Positions 30,956 to 39,354 of a stretch of DNA of 63,394 nucleotides are shown piece after piece. The notes under the pieces are model-generated. The model saw nothing but the letters and a program-made list of their open reading frames with translations, did not search any database and had not been told where the DNA came from. How positions within the stretch are numbered: position 1 is the first letter of the stretch; every line of letters begins with the position of its first letter. Origin of the DNA: Phycisphaerae bacterium (GTDB taxonomy: Bacteria > Planctomycetota > Phycisphaerae > Tepidisphaerales > Tepidisphaeraceae); contig JAICIO010000025.1 in the NCBI GenBank assembly GCA_025924315.1, positions 1-63,394 of the forward strand, given 5' to 3'. A program made the translations under genes and the position numbers.

Positions 30956-31614
30956 GAGTGCCCCGGCTCAATCGCCATCTCATGTCGTGTGCGAAGCAAC
31001 CTTACGCCGACGAAAACGTAATCGAGACACGAGACGATCGATACAACGGCCACGAGAACCCACAGCGTGCGCGTCAGTCCATGAGCGAATCTTGGATAGA
31101 GGCGATCGAGATCCGGCGCGACCAGCGTCACGATGATGAGGGCGAGTTGTACGACCGTGCTGATCTTTCCCGGCCACCGCGCGCTGATATTGATTCGGCC
31201 GAGGATCGAAAGCAGCACCAGCGTGCCAAGCACGACGATCACGTCTTTTCCATAGACGGCGAAGACGACATAGCGCGGGATTTCGAAGCCGGCCGGCGCG
31301 ACCCAACTGAATGAGAGCAGGATGATCGAGCAGGCGATGAGGAGTTTGTCGGCGACGGGATCGAGGATCGCGCCGATCTTGCTCGCCTGGTTGAGCCGCC
31401 GAGCGAGATAGCCATCGAGCTTATCGGTGGCGGCCATGACGGCGAAGATCGCGACCGCGAACCATCGGCTGCTGTGATCGGCCTGGTTCGCATCGGAGAG
31501 CATGACCCAGAGGAAAACGGGCAGCAGGAGCAAGCGCAGCATCGTCAGGCCCATTGGCCAGTTCGGTGGCCAGAGGCCGGGGCTTGTCGTGATTTGCAGC
31601 TGACGTTGGGGCAT
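30952..31614 (-). CDS. pgsA: CDP-diacylglycerol-glycerol-3-phosphate phosphatidyltransferase
   Basis: This encodes 220 residues. The enzyme makes phosphatidylglycerophosphate in the membrane. The CDP-alcohol phosphotransferase signature DG-x2-AR-x8-G-x3-D-x3-D is complete in DGYLARR...GAILDPVADK. About five membrane helices are present. An internal start at MGLTMLRLLLLP is possible. Its end overlaps the start of rsmH. Confidence 0.93.
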   Translation of the reverse strand: MPQRQLQITTSPGLWPPNWPMGLTMLRLLLLPVFLWVMLSDANQADHSSRWFAVAIFAVMAATDKLDGYLARRLNQASKIGAILDPVADKLLIACSIILLSFSWVAPAGFEIPRYVVFAVYGKDVIVVLGTLVLLSILGRINISARWPGKISTVVQLALIIVTLVAPDLDRLYPRFAHGLTRTLWVLVAVVSIVSCLDYVFVGVRLLRTRHEMAIEPGHS

Positions 31615-31619
31615 TTTTC

Positions 31620-31738
31620 AAACCCGAATGACGAAACCCGAATGACGAATCAATGCTCAAATGAACGAATGCCCGAATGAGCGATTTGGTCATTTGAGCA
31701 TTCGGTCATTGATTCGTCATTCGGGTTTCGGATTTCGG
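31620..31738. repeat. ACCCGAATGACGAA inverted repeat
   Basis: AACCCGAATGACGAATCAATGCTC-like words are mirrored by GAGCATTCGGTCATTGATTC and TCATTCGGGTTTCGG. It fills the gap between pgsA and the GNAT gene. Confidence 0.7.
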
Positions 31739-31741
31739 ACT

Positions 31742-32347
31742 TTAAAGATCAATTCGGTATCTGCACTTCTCGCGTTCCCCTCTCGCGTAGAGCGGGTGAT
31801 TGGTTGGCACTTGAATCGTGTCCACAAACGTCGCGCCGAGGCGCTCGCACGTGCGGCGCGAGGCGACGTTGTCCGGGTTGCAGGTGATCCACAGCGTGTG
31901 CATGCCGTGACGCCGCGCGAGCGGAAGAAGCAGCCGCGTGGCGCGCTCGGCGTAATGATGCCCGCGCGCGACGGGGAAGACGTTGTAGCCGATGTGGCCG
32001 TAGTGGCGGTTCGTGTCTTCATTGTTGCCGACGCGCAATCCAATCGCACCGCAGATGGGCAGCGGCGGAGCGAAGTCTTCGCGAATGTGCATCCAGAAGT
32101 GATAGGTCGGCAGGCGATCGTAAATCGTGTTCGGCGGTTGCCGTCCGTACGGCGCGATCTTGAGGAAATGCTGAAGCTGTCCACGGTTAACGATGGAGCC
32201 GGGATCTTCCTGCCGCGTCAGCGGATCCTGCATCGCGCGCAGCATGGGGTCGATCCATTTTCCCTCGGGGGGAACGAGCTCCAGCTCGCCATCGACGAGC
32301 GGGCCGGGCTCGATGAACGCGAACTCCGCGGCGCGACGCAACAACAT
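31742..32347 (-). CDS. GNAT-family N-acetyltransferase
   Basis: This encodes 201 residues. The acetyl-CoA fold is seen in GYNVFPVARGHHYAERATRL (the R/QxxGxG/A region is degenerate) and NPDNVASRRTCERLGATFV, the classic C-terminal GNAT strand-helix pair also found in ribosomal-protein acetyltransferases (RimJ/RimL-like). The substrate is unknown. It is on the strand of pgsA but separated by a palindromic spacer. Confidence 0.85.
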   Translation of the reverse strand: MLLRRAAEFAFIEPGPLVDGELELVPPEGKWIDPMLRAMQDPLTRQEDPGSIVNRGQLQHFLKIAPYGRQPPNTIYDRLPTYHFWMHIREDFAPPLPICGAIGLRVGNNEDTNRHYGHIGYNVFPVARGHHYAERATRLLLPLARRHGMHTLWITCNPDNVASRRTCERLGATFVDTIQVPTNHPLYARGEREKCRYRIDL

Positions 32348-32407
32348 GTGCTACAGCATATCGCGGGGAGTTGAGAAGATGGAAGAACGAACGTCGGAAC
32401 GCGACAC

Positions 32408-32492
32408 CGCGGTGGAAGGGCGAGGCTCCTGCCGGGCCGATCTGTACCTCTGCGAAACCGCAAGCGGCTCGGCGGGAGCCTCGCCCTCCCGG
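32408..32492. repeat. Palindrome of the GGGCGAGGCTCC family
   Basis: GGAAGGGCGAGGCTCCTGCC is mirrored by GGCGGGAGCCTCGCCCTCCC. Same family as 7793-7874 and the in-frame copy at 42341-42416. Confidence 0.78.
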
Positions 32493-32566
32493 TATCACCG
32501 CGAAACGAAAACGGTGACGACTTTGGATCGTCACCGTTTCTGGTTGTGTCTAAGTTGCGGGCCGGA

Positions 32567-32725
32567 CTATTTCCAGATCGGCATGTCGAACACCGAGCTG
32601 TAGCGGACGCAGACGGCGATCAGGCCGAGGAGCGTCGCGAGCGTCGAGGCGACGAGGAGCACGGTGTAAATGTTCGGGCCCGGTTTAACGGTGACGACAT
32701 CGCCTGTTGCTGCTACGCGTGACAT
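32567..32725 (-). CDS. Small single-pass membrane protein
   Basis: This encodes 52 residues from an ATG with AGGAG seven bases upstream. One membrane helix (IYTVLLVASTLATLLGLIAV) lies in the middle; the N-terminal 18 residues are polar. No family is recognised. It is on the strand of the coiled-coil membrane gene upstream and separated from it by about 55 bases, so the two may be one operon. Confidence 0.72.
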   Translation of the reverse strand: MSRVAATGDVVTVKPGPNIYTVLLVASTLATLLGLIAVCVRYSSVFDMPIWK

Positions 32726-32779
32726 ATCAACTCCTGCGTGATCGGTTCATCGGTGCGAAACACTGGCGATCGAGTGGGA

Positions 32780-33640
32780 TCACTGCGTGCGAACTTCGGT
32801 GCCCGGCTTGATGGCATCCACATGCGGGCCGGACAGATGGCCGGTCGATTCATTCGGCTCGACGGAGTCAACCGTCAGGGTGCCGAGGAACTTGCCGGCG
32901 TCGCGATCGATGACCTTGAATTCCATGCCCTTGGCGACATTGTCTGAACTGCCGACGGAAATCGTGGCGTACGGGAGGTTCGCGATTTGTCGCGTGCTGC
33001 GGATGACACCGGTGACGTTCGGCGCGCCGGCCTTGGTGCCCGCGGCGACGGCGTTGATGTCGATGCCCGCGTCCTTCAGCGCCGCGGCGGCCTTCTCGCC
33101 CTGCTGCTTGAGCTCAGCATTTTGTTCGGCGAGGAAGCGGCGATCGCGCTCGGTGACGTCGAGCTTGTTGGTCAGATCGTTGATCTGCGTGTTGAGTTGT
33201 GCGTTCTGCGTTTGAATCGTATCGGAAGTTTGACGAAGCGAAGCGAGTTGTTCCTGCTGCTTGGAACGGCTGTCTTCCGAAGCCTTCAGAGCGTCGGTGA
33301 GGGTTGCGATGTTCGCGGACATCATCGCCTTATCCGCGGCCGCAGCGGCAAGCTTCACATCGCGGTCAGCGATCTCCTGCTGCGTGCGGTTCTGGTTGTT
33401 CTTCATCGTTTCGATCTGAGCGAGCAGCGCGTTCTGCGCCACCTGCGAAGCGGCTTTTTCCGAGCTGAGATCGGCAGTCGCCCGCGCGGCGATTCCCTGT
33501 TGCGCTTCGGCAGCCTGCTTGGCTGCGGCAAGGCTTGCATTCGTCGCGGTCTGAGTGTTGACAAACACGACGGTGCCCGCGGTCAGAAGCAACGAAAAGA
33601 TGACCAGCAGGATGACAAAGATTTTCGTCAGGGGACTCAA
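32780..33640 (-). CDS. Membrane-anchored coiled-coil protein
   Basis: This encodes 286 residues. I chose the TTG at 33640 because AAGGAG lies seven bases upstream; MSPLTKIFVILLVIFSLLL is then an N-terminal membrane anchor. Residues about 30-185 form a long coiled coil rich in Ala, Gln and Lys. The C-terminal 85 residues (YATISVGSSDNVAKGMEFKV) form a small beta domain like those that end cell-envelope spacer proteins. A periplasmic structural role is inferred. Confidence 0.78.
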   Translation of the reverse strand: MSPLTKIFVILLVIFSLLLTAGTVVFVNTQTATNASLAAAKQAAEAQQGIAARATADLSSEKAASQVAQNALLAQIETMKNNQNRTQQEIADRDVKLAAAAADKAMMSANIATLTDALKASEDSRSKQQEQLASLRQTSDTIQTQNAQLNTQINDLTNKLDVTERDRRFLAEQNAELKQQGEKAAAALKDAGIDINAVAAGTKAGAPNVTGVIRSTRQIANLPYATISVGSSDNVAKGMEFKVIDRDAGKFLGTLTVDSVEPNESTGHLSGPHVDAIKPGTEVRTQ

Positions 33641-33967
33641 GGTGCGACTCCTTGGACTTACGTTGTCCGGCAACGGTGTCCAGCACGGGTGACCGACATA
33701 GGTGCAATACAGACGCCGCGGGTTTCAGGACCAAAACTGGCCCTACGAGTGATACGATTCTGAGCTCTGTAAGTTTGGCGAGACAAAGCCACAATCACCG
33801 TCCCAATCGCGTCTTCCATCGTAATATGGGCGTAAGGGGTGTCAAGGTTTAACGGCTTTTCCGACAGGGGCTAATAACTTAGAGAAGCCAGAAGCCAGGA
33901 GCCAGAAGCCAGTAGGAAAACCGGCCTCTTCTGGCTTCTGGCTTCTGGCTTCTGGCTCCTCTGCTCC
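33641..33967. other. Gene-free gap with AGAAGCCAG palindrome
   Basis: The 326-base gap holds the probable promoter region of the coiled-coil gene and, at about 33880-33963, tandem AGAAGCCAGAAGCCAGGAGC words mirrored by CTTCTGGCTTCTGGCTTC. I see no gene. Confidence 0.6.
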
Positions 33968-34966
33968 TCATCCCGGCTTCAGTTGCAGGATCGCGGTCGC
34001 GGCGGCGAGTCGGACGGGCTCTTCCGGGGCTTCGAGCAGCTTCCGCAGGGCCGGTTGCGCGTCGCTTCGGCCAATCGCGCCAAGCGCCAAGGCCGCCAAG
34101 GCCCGGATCCGCGGGTCGGGGGATTCTGCGCCGTTCAGCGCGACGGTCTGTCCATCGTCAAAGCCCAATTGGCCCAATGCCCGGGCGGCGGAGATGCAGA
34201 CCTCGTCGAACTCTCCCACCAGCTTCGCCCGAATGTGCGGCGCCACGCGCCGGTCTTTCGGGCCCGCCAGACCCATCACACCGATGATCTGATCGTCCTT
34301 ATAAACACTGATCGTCGCCCCCACGAGCGTCGTGAGACCATCGTCATCCCCGAGCCGCCACTCTGCCTCGGCCACCTGCAAGCGAACGCCAGCTTTCGGG
34401 TCCGCGCGCATCGCGTGCAGAATTTTCAGCGCGCTCCTCTCCCCGAGCAGCCCCAGCACCATCACGGTATTTCCGCGAACATGCGGATCGACCTGCCGCG
34501 CAAAGACTTCCAGGTCGTGGCTGTAGCGCGTGTCGCCGATGCGATGCAGGGCGTATCGCGAGCCGATCTGCACGTCCATGTCCGGATCATGGACCAGATC
34601 GAGCAGCTTTTGATGCGCTTCATTGAGCTGCAGCCCACCGCACGCCATACAAGCCGCGAAGCGAACCACCGGCTCGGAATCCGTCAGCTTGCTGACGATG
34701 TCGATGCGATCCTCGTCGCCGAGCGATTCCTGCGACGCTTCGACCGCGTTGGCGCGGATGATCGGATCGGACGACGCCATCGACTTCTCGATCTGTTCGC
34801 GCGCTTTCTGCCGAAGCGACTGATCGAGCGGGATCGGCCGCCGCGGCGGAGGTGGCGGCGCATGCTTCGGCGGCGGCATCTGCTTCATCGGCTTGGGGCC
34901 ATTGGTGCCGCAGCCGACGAGGGCGAAGGTGAGGGTCAAGGTCAGCAGCAGACTAGTTCGCATCAT
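33968..34966 (-). CDS. HEAT-repeat lipoprotein
   Basis: This encodes 332 residues, starting at MMRTSLLLTL with GGAGAAGCG upstream. The signal ends in a lipobox (FALVGCG). A proline-rich spacer (KHAPPPPPRRP) precedes about eight HEAT/PBS-lyase-like repeats, for example PVVRFAACMACGGL, PHVRGNTVMVLGLLG and PRIRALAALALGAIG. Such repeats bind proteins. A role in the periplasm or outer membrane is inferred; partners are unknown. Confidence 0.82.
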   Translation of the reverse strand: MMRTSLLLTLTLTFALVGCGTNGPKPMKQMPPPKHAPPPPPRRPIPLDQSLRQKAREQIEKSMASSDPIIRANAVEASQESLGDEDRIDIVSKLTDSEPVVRFAACMACGGLQLNEAHQKLLDLVHDPDMDVQIGSRYALHRIGDTRYSHDLEVFARQVDPHVRGNTVMVLGLLGERSALKILHAMRADPKAGVRLQVAEAEWRLGDDDGLTTLVGATISVYKDDQIIGVMGLAGPKDRRVAPHIRAKLVGEFDEVCISAARALGQLGFDDGQTVALNGAESPDPRIRALAALALGAIGRSDAQPALRKLLEAPEEPVRLAAATAILQLKPG

Positions 34967-34997
34967 CGCTTCTCCAAAGTTCAAACACGCACCGGTC

Positions 34998-35220
34998 TTC
35001 CAATCGCGTCCTCCCTCTCCCCATCGGGGAGAGGGCGGGCAGAGGGGCGACGGGCGCGAGACTTCGATAGCCGGTCAATCGCGCAAAACGCTCTCGAGCT
35101 TCCCGCTAAGCCGCAAGCGGCCTCCATCGCCCCGATTGCGCGAATAACCATTCGTCGATCCACCGCGCCGCTAACCCCTCTCCCCTGCCCTCTCCCCGAT
35201 GGGGAGAGGGAGTGAGGGCG
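34998..35220. repeat. CTCTCCCC palindrome pair
   Basis: CCTCTCCCCATCGGGGAGAGGGC near 35012 is mirrored by the CCCTCTCCCCGATGGGGAGA copy near 35190. Inner arms include CGCTAAGCCGCAAGCGGC. Same family as 2090-2252 and 38278-38412. Confidence 0.75.
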
Positions 35221-35224
35221 TTAT

Positions 35225-37864
35225 CTATTCTTCGGCAATATTCGTCTCGCGCGCTTTGATTGATCCGGGTTTTCCGGTCAGTCGCCACGTCGCGATGCGA
35301 TTGGCGTCGACACGCGTGAGCTTCACCGTTTTCCCCGCGATCTTGAGCTGCGGTTGCGTCGCCCTGCCGCTGGTTTCCTGCACGCGAAGGATCAGGCCCT
35401 TTCCGTCCTCCGCGGGTTTGAGGGCGAGGAGTTTAATGTTGTCGGGACCAATCGACGCGAGCGATCCCGTGCGTTTCCACTTGCCTTTGTGAGGTGGTAC
35501 GAGGATCGACACGGGCGGCTGCTCCAGCTGCTCCGCAAGCTGCGGCAATTTCTCGTCGCCCGGCGAAATGAGGAAATTGAACCTCAGCTCGCCATTATCG
35601 ACGGCCGGCTGCCAGTGCCGCTCATCCGACGTCGTGTGCACGTCATCCGCGTATCGAGACGCCCGACATACCGTCGCGCGGAACACGCCGTCCTTCGCAT
35701 CGAAGTTGTAGAGCGCATCCGAAGCGAACCCGAAAGTCGCACCATTCGCGCCACGGATGCGCACCCATCGACCCCCTGGCACTTCGCCCAGCGGCTTCAG
35801 TTCACCTTCACGGCCGCTCAAAGCAGAGCGCCGGGCGGCATCGGCATCTTCAGCTGTGATATCCGGATTCATCCCCCCGCGCAGTTCGCTTTGCACCTTG
35901 CGAACCATCGGCTCGCGCGAAACACGCGCCGCCGGCACGTCGTACTCCGCCTGATCCCCCACCGGCATGACGAGCTTCAATCGCGCCGATCGCTCATCCC
36001 ACAACACGCGCGCCTGCACATCGACGGCGTCCCGCCCGCGCGTCACGGAGATCGTCAATTCCAATCGCGAGCGCCCGCCTTCGAGCTTCACCCACATCTT
36101 CGAACGAATCGGCCCGCTCTCGAGGTTCTGCACTTCGCTGATGCGCCAATGATGCCGCACCGTCGAAAGATCCAGCGACTCCGGTTCCTCCGCCATTCCG
36201 CCCCACGAGCCCCACGGATCTTCGACGGTAACTGCAGTCAAACCGTCGCCGTTGCTGTTGAAGATCGAGCGGCCGTTGCGGTTAATCTGAATCCCCTTGT
36301 CGCCGACGCGCGCCTGCACACGATAGATCCCATTGTCGATCACGCCGGGCATCGGCGCGGTCGTTGGCTGATCGACGCTCGGCGCCGTCGCGCCCTCCAC
36401 CCACGCCAACTCGACCACGCTCCATCCCAGCGCCGGCAGTTCGACTGGCATTACGACGCGCTTCCGCCACGCAAGTTCGACCATCGAATTGTGCTCGGTC
36501 GCGATGATCTGATGAACCGCCGGCTTTCCGTCCGCCCCCGTCACTTTCAGCGGAAGCTGATCGACCTTCTTGTGGTATTTCCAGATCGGGCGGTAATCGA
36601 GCGACGCCTCGAGCTCGATCGGCCCCACATACGGCCGCGGATGCGGATTCCAGACGAGCAGCGCCACGCCACTCGGCATATCACCCTTCGGCGTGCTCAC
36701 GCGCGTGTCGACCTGATGCGAGAGCGCCGTCAGCGCCTCGAACTGAATCGCCCGCGCATCGTGCTGCGCCCCGCCGAGCCAGGCGATCTGCTCGTCGAAT
36801 GCCCGTTCGATGCTCGATCCCGGAAGAATGTCGTGAAAGGAATTGAACAGAATCGACTGCCAGATCTCGTATCTCTTCGTAGCACGGGCAACTTGCCCGT
36901 GCCCGCGCTGCACGGGCAAGTTGCCCGTGCTACCGGAAACAATCGCGTCAGTTTTCTCCGCACTGCTCGCGAGTGCTTCAGTCTTGCGATACTGGAATTT
37001 GAACTTCGCGAGCGACGCGTAGCATCCGCGTAAGACAAAATTCAGCTCGCCGCGATGAACCGGGAAGAACGACTCGCCGCCCTTCTTCGTCATCTCTTTT
37101 CGCAGCGAATCGAAGAGCCGATGCAGACCCGAGAAAACGACATTCACTTCGGGATGCTTCTTCTTCCACGCTTTGATCTCTTCCAGCATTCGTCGCGTCG
37201 GCCCGCCGCCGTGGTTGCCGAGGCCGTAGAACACGCCGACGTTGTGCAGGTCGAGGTTTTTCGAATCGGCGAGCAGTCCATCGAGCCGCTTGGTCATTTC
37301 CTCGCGCTCGCAGCCGTACCAGCCGATGTTTGGCCGATAGCAGAGCACGCGCGACCCGCCCGGACCTTCCCACCAGAATGCGGGCTTGGCGATCGGCACG
37401 ATGTTCGGCGCCGGTCGACTGAACGCGTAATTCTCAATCCCCGCCGCGGCCAGAATCTCCGGCAATCCCGCGGCGTGACCAAACGAATCCGCCGACCATC
37501 CCACGCGCACGCGCTTCCCGAACCGCGATTCGAAGTAATTCAATCCGTGCGTGAAATGCCGCGCGAACGTTTCCGTCATCGGCAGGTTCGTATCCGGCTG
37601 AATGAGCGTTCCGCCGACGACATCCCAGCGCCCAGCCTTCACATACTTCTTGATCCGCGAAAACGTCTCCGGATCGTTCTGCTCGATGTGCTGATAAATC
37701 GCCGCCTCACCCCGGATGAACGTGAGGTCCTTGTTCTCGTCCATCAGATCGAGAATCGTGCGGCAGGTGACGATGCCTTCGCTCAAGCCCTCGCGCCAAT
37801 CCCACAGCCAGACCGGATCGAGGTGCGCGTTGCCAATGAGATGAAAAGTGTAAGCAGGTTTCAT
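35225..37864 (-). CDS. Alpha-mannosidase, glycoside hydrolase family 38
   Basis: This encodes 879 residues without a signal peptide, so the enzyme is probably cytoplasmic. HLIGNAHLDPVWLWDWREG is the GH38 N-terminal zinc-binding motif; the nucleophile Asp is in VGWSADSFGHAAG. The catalytic barrel (1-290), three-helix bundle and C-terminal beta domains follow the family order. Near residues 310-330, STGNLPVQRGHGQVARAT is encoded by an in-frame palindromic repeat (36880-36935) and is not part of the family fold. It trims alpha-mannosides. The next gene upstream overlaps by four bases. Confidence 0.93.
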   Translation of the reverse strand: MKPAYTFHLIGNAHLDPVWLWDWREGLSEGIVTCRTILDLMDENKDLTFIRGEAAIYQHIEQNDPETFSRIKKYVKAGRWDVVGGTLIQPDTNLPMTETFARHFTHGLNYFESRFGKRVRVGWSADSFGHAAGLPEILAAAGIENYAFSRPAPNIVPIAKPAFWWEGPGGSRVLCYRPNIGWYGCEREEMTKRLDGLLADSKNLDLHNVGVFYGLGNHGGGPTRRMLEEIKAWKKKHPEVNVVFSGLHRLFDSLRKEMTKKGGESFFPVHRGELNFVLRGCYASLAKFKFQYRKTEALASSAEKTDAIVSGSTGNLPVQRGHGQVARATKRYEIWQSILFNSFHDILPGSSIERAFDEQIAWLGGAQHDARAIQFEALTALSHQVDTRVSTPKGDMPSGVALLVWNPHPRPYVGPIELEASLDYRPIWKYHKKVDQLPLKVTGADGKPAVHQIIATEHNSMVELAWRKRVVMPVELPALGWSVVELAWVEGATAPSVDQPTTAPMPGVIDNGIYRVQARVGDKGIQINRNGRSIFNSNGDGLTAVTVEDPWGSWGGMAEEPESLDLSTVRHHWRISEVQNLESGPIRSKMWVKLEGGRSRLELTISVTRGRDAVDVQARVLWDERSARLKLVMPVGDQAEYDVPAARVSREPMVRKVQSELRGGMNPDITAEDADAARRSALSGREGELKPLGEVPGGRWVRIRGANGATFGFASDALYNFDAKDGVFRATVCRASRYADDVHTTSDERHWQPAVDNGELRFNFLISPGDEKLPQLAEQLEQPPVSILVPPHKGKWKRTGSLASIGPDNIKLLALKPAEDGKGLILRVQETSGRATQPQLKIAGKTVKLTRVDANRIATWRLTGKPGSIKARETNIAEE
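36880..36935. repeat. In-frame palindrome inside the GH38 gene
   Basis: GTAGCACGGGCAACTTGCCCG is matched by CGGGCAAGTTGCCCGTGCTA around a short GCGCTG centre. It stays in frame with the mannosidase and adds about 18 residues. Confidence 0.85.
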
Positions 37865-39258
37865 TTGTTTGTTGCAGGTTGCTTTTTGCTTGTTGCGGGT
37901 TGGGACTTAAGGAGCCGATACATCAACCACGCCAGCCCCGCGTGCGCCGGCATCGCCAGCGCGATGATCTCCGCGTTGGGTTGATTCCATTTCGGCAGAA
38001 CTTGAAGCACGAATCCAAGAATCGAGAGCGCGAGCCCGATCACGCTCAGATAAAACCCAAGCCTCTTGCCGCGACGCTTGCTGAAGATCGCGATCGGCAC
38101 GAGAAAGATCAGCGGAAGCGTGATCGGATTCAGCTGCAGCAGATTCTCGTTGTACTTCGCCGCGTAATGGTCTGTGAACCACCACCCAAAGGTTGAAATC
38201 GCCCCACCCAGCCCCGCCAACGTCACCCAGGCAAATGCGATCAGGCACGCAAGCCACCTCAGCAGGCGCGCTCCTAGTCCCCTCTCCCTTCCCGGGAGAG
38301 GGTTAGGGTGAGGGTCGGCTGCGGCAGTCGAGCGCCGCTGTTTCGAAAATCGACGCGGCTTTGACTCCCGCGCCAAACCCTCACCCCCGCCCTCTCCCTG
38401 GAAGGGAGAGGGGGTAAGTGCCTTCGCACTCGCAGCGAGAATTCCACCGACGAGCACACCGACCGTAATAAAAATCCAAAACCGGCTCGGCGGCTTGTCA
38501 TACTCGACGTGCGTTTTGCTCTTGTAGATCTGCTGTTCCCACTTCACCAGCGGCGAACCGTTCACCGTCACAGTCCGAATCGTCTGGCTCATTTTCACCG
38601 GAAGAAACATTTCCTCCCATTTGCTGATTGGCCGATCCACCGAATGGCCCATCACGTAATCGAGCCCCGCGTACAGCGCGATGTCGTCGGCCGTCAGTCG
38701 CCGCGTGTGCCAGCGAAAGGTCGTGCCCGAGTCGATCGGCGACGTTTGCAGTTCGATCTGATGATCGATCACGCCGTCGATCGCGTCGCGGACCTTCGTC
38801 GAGCAATTATTCGTGTAATAGTTGTAGCGGTAGACCTGATTCGCCGGCTGCGCGTTCCACTCGAGAAACTTCCGCAAGCTCGCCCGCTGCTGATCATTGA
38901 GGTTGAGCTGCTGAAGCGTGAGCGAACGATCCTGATTCGCATAATAGTTCAGCCAGCCATACGCGTCATCGTCGCGCGCGATGCGATAGTTCATCAAGCC
39001 CTGGATGAAGTGCCATACGAAATAGCTTTCGTAGAGATCGAACACGCCATAGTTGTAGAGCACATCGCTCGGCTGCGTGGTCGGGTCATGAATCCAGATC
39101 ATGTTGTGCCCGAACTTTTCATACGACGCGTCGCCCGGGCCGATGGTGACGAGGATTACCGAAGGCTGATCCGGATCGGGCAGCAATTCGCCGGCGGTCA
39201 GCGCTCGCGCGCGAAGGCTCAGAAAAATCAGGATCGAAACGATCGCCCAGCGAATCAT
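37861..39258 (-). CDS. DUF4105-family membrane protein
   Basis: This encodes 465 residues from the ATG opening MIRWAIVSILIFLSL (signal). The DUF4105 domain covers about 15-240: VTIGPGDASYEKFGHNMI, then WHFIQGLMNYRI and YYTNNCSTKVRDAI, a papain/NlpC-like arrangement with possible His and Cys active-site residues. Four C-terminal membrane helices follow. Between the first helix and the rest, about 45 residues (ALTPSPFQGEGGGEGLA to PHPNPLPGRERGLGA) come from the in-frame repeat at 38278-38412. It overlaps the mannosidase gene by four bases. Confidence 0.85.
   Translation of the reverse strand: MIRWAIVSILIFLSLRARALTAGELLPDPDQPSVILVTIGPGDASYEKFGHNMIWIHDPTTQPSDVLYNYGVFDLYESYFVWHFIQGLMNYRIARDDDAYGWLNYYANQDRSLTLQQLNLNDQQRASLRKFLEWNAQPANQVYRYNYYTNNCSTKVRDAIDGVIDHQIELQTSPIDSGTTFRWHTRRLTADDIALYAGLDYVMGHSVDRPISKWEEMFLPVKMSQTIRTVTVNGSPLVKWEQQIYKSKTHVEYDKPPSRFWIFITVGVLVGGILAASAKALTPSPFQGEGGGEGLARESKPRRFSKQRRSTAAADPHPNPLPGRERGLGARLLRWLACLIAFAWVTLAGLGGAISTFGWWFTDHYAAKYNENLLQLNPITLPLIFLVPIAIFSKRRGKRLGFYLSVIGLALSILGFVLQVLPKWNQPNAEIIALAMPAHAGLAWLMYRLLKSQPATSKKQPATNK
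38278..38412. repeat. In-frame CTCTCCCT palindrome inside the DUF4105 gene
   Basis: CCCCTCTCCCTTCCCGGGAG near 38278 is mirrored by CTCTCCCTGGAAGGGAGAGG near 38392, with arms carrying AGGGTGAGGG and CCCTCACCC. The whole element is translated. Confidence 0.85.
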
Positions 39259-39354
39259 GGGCGGGCTATCCTCAAGAGGGACGCTATTGCCGTCAAGCGA
39301 CGGCAGTGCGAAGATCGATCGGCTCGTGGGGCGGGGTGGAACGGGGTCACGCAC

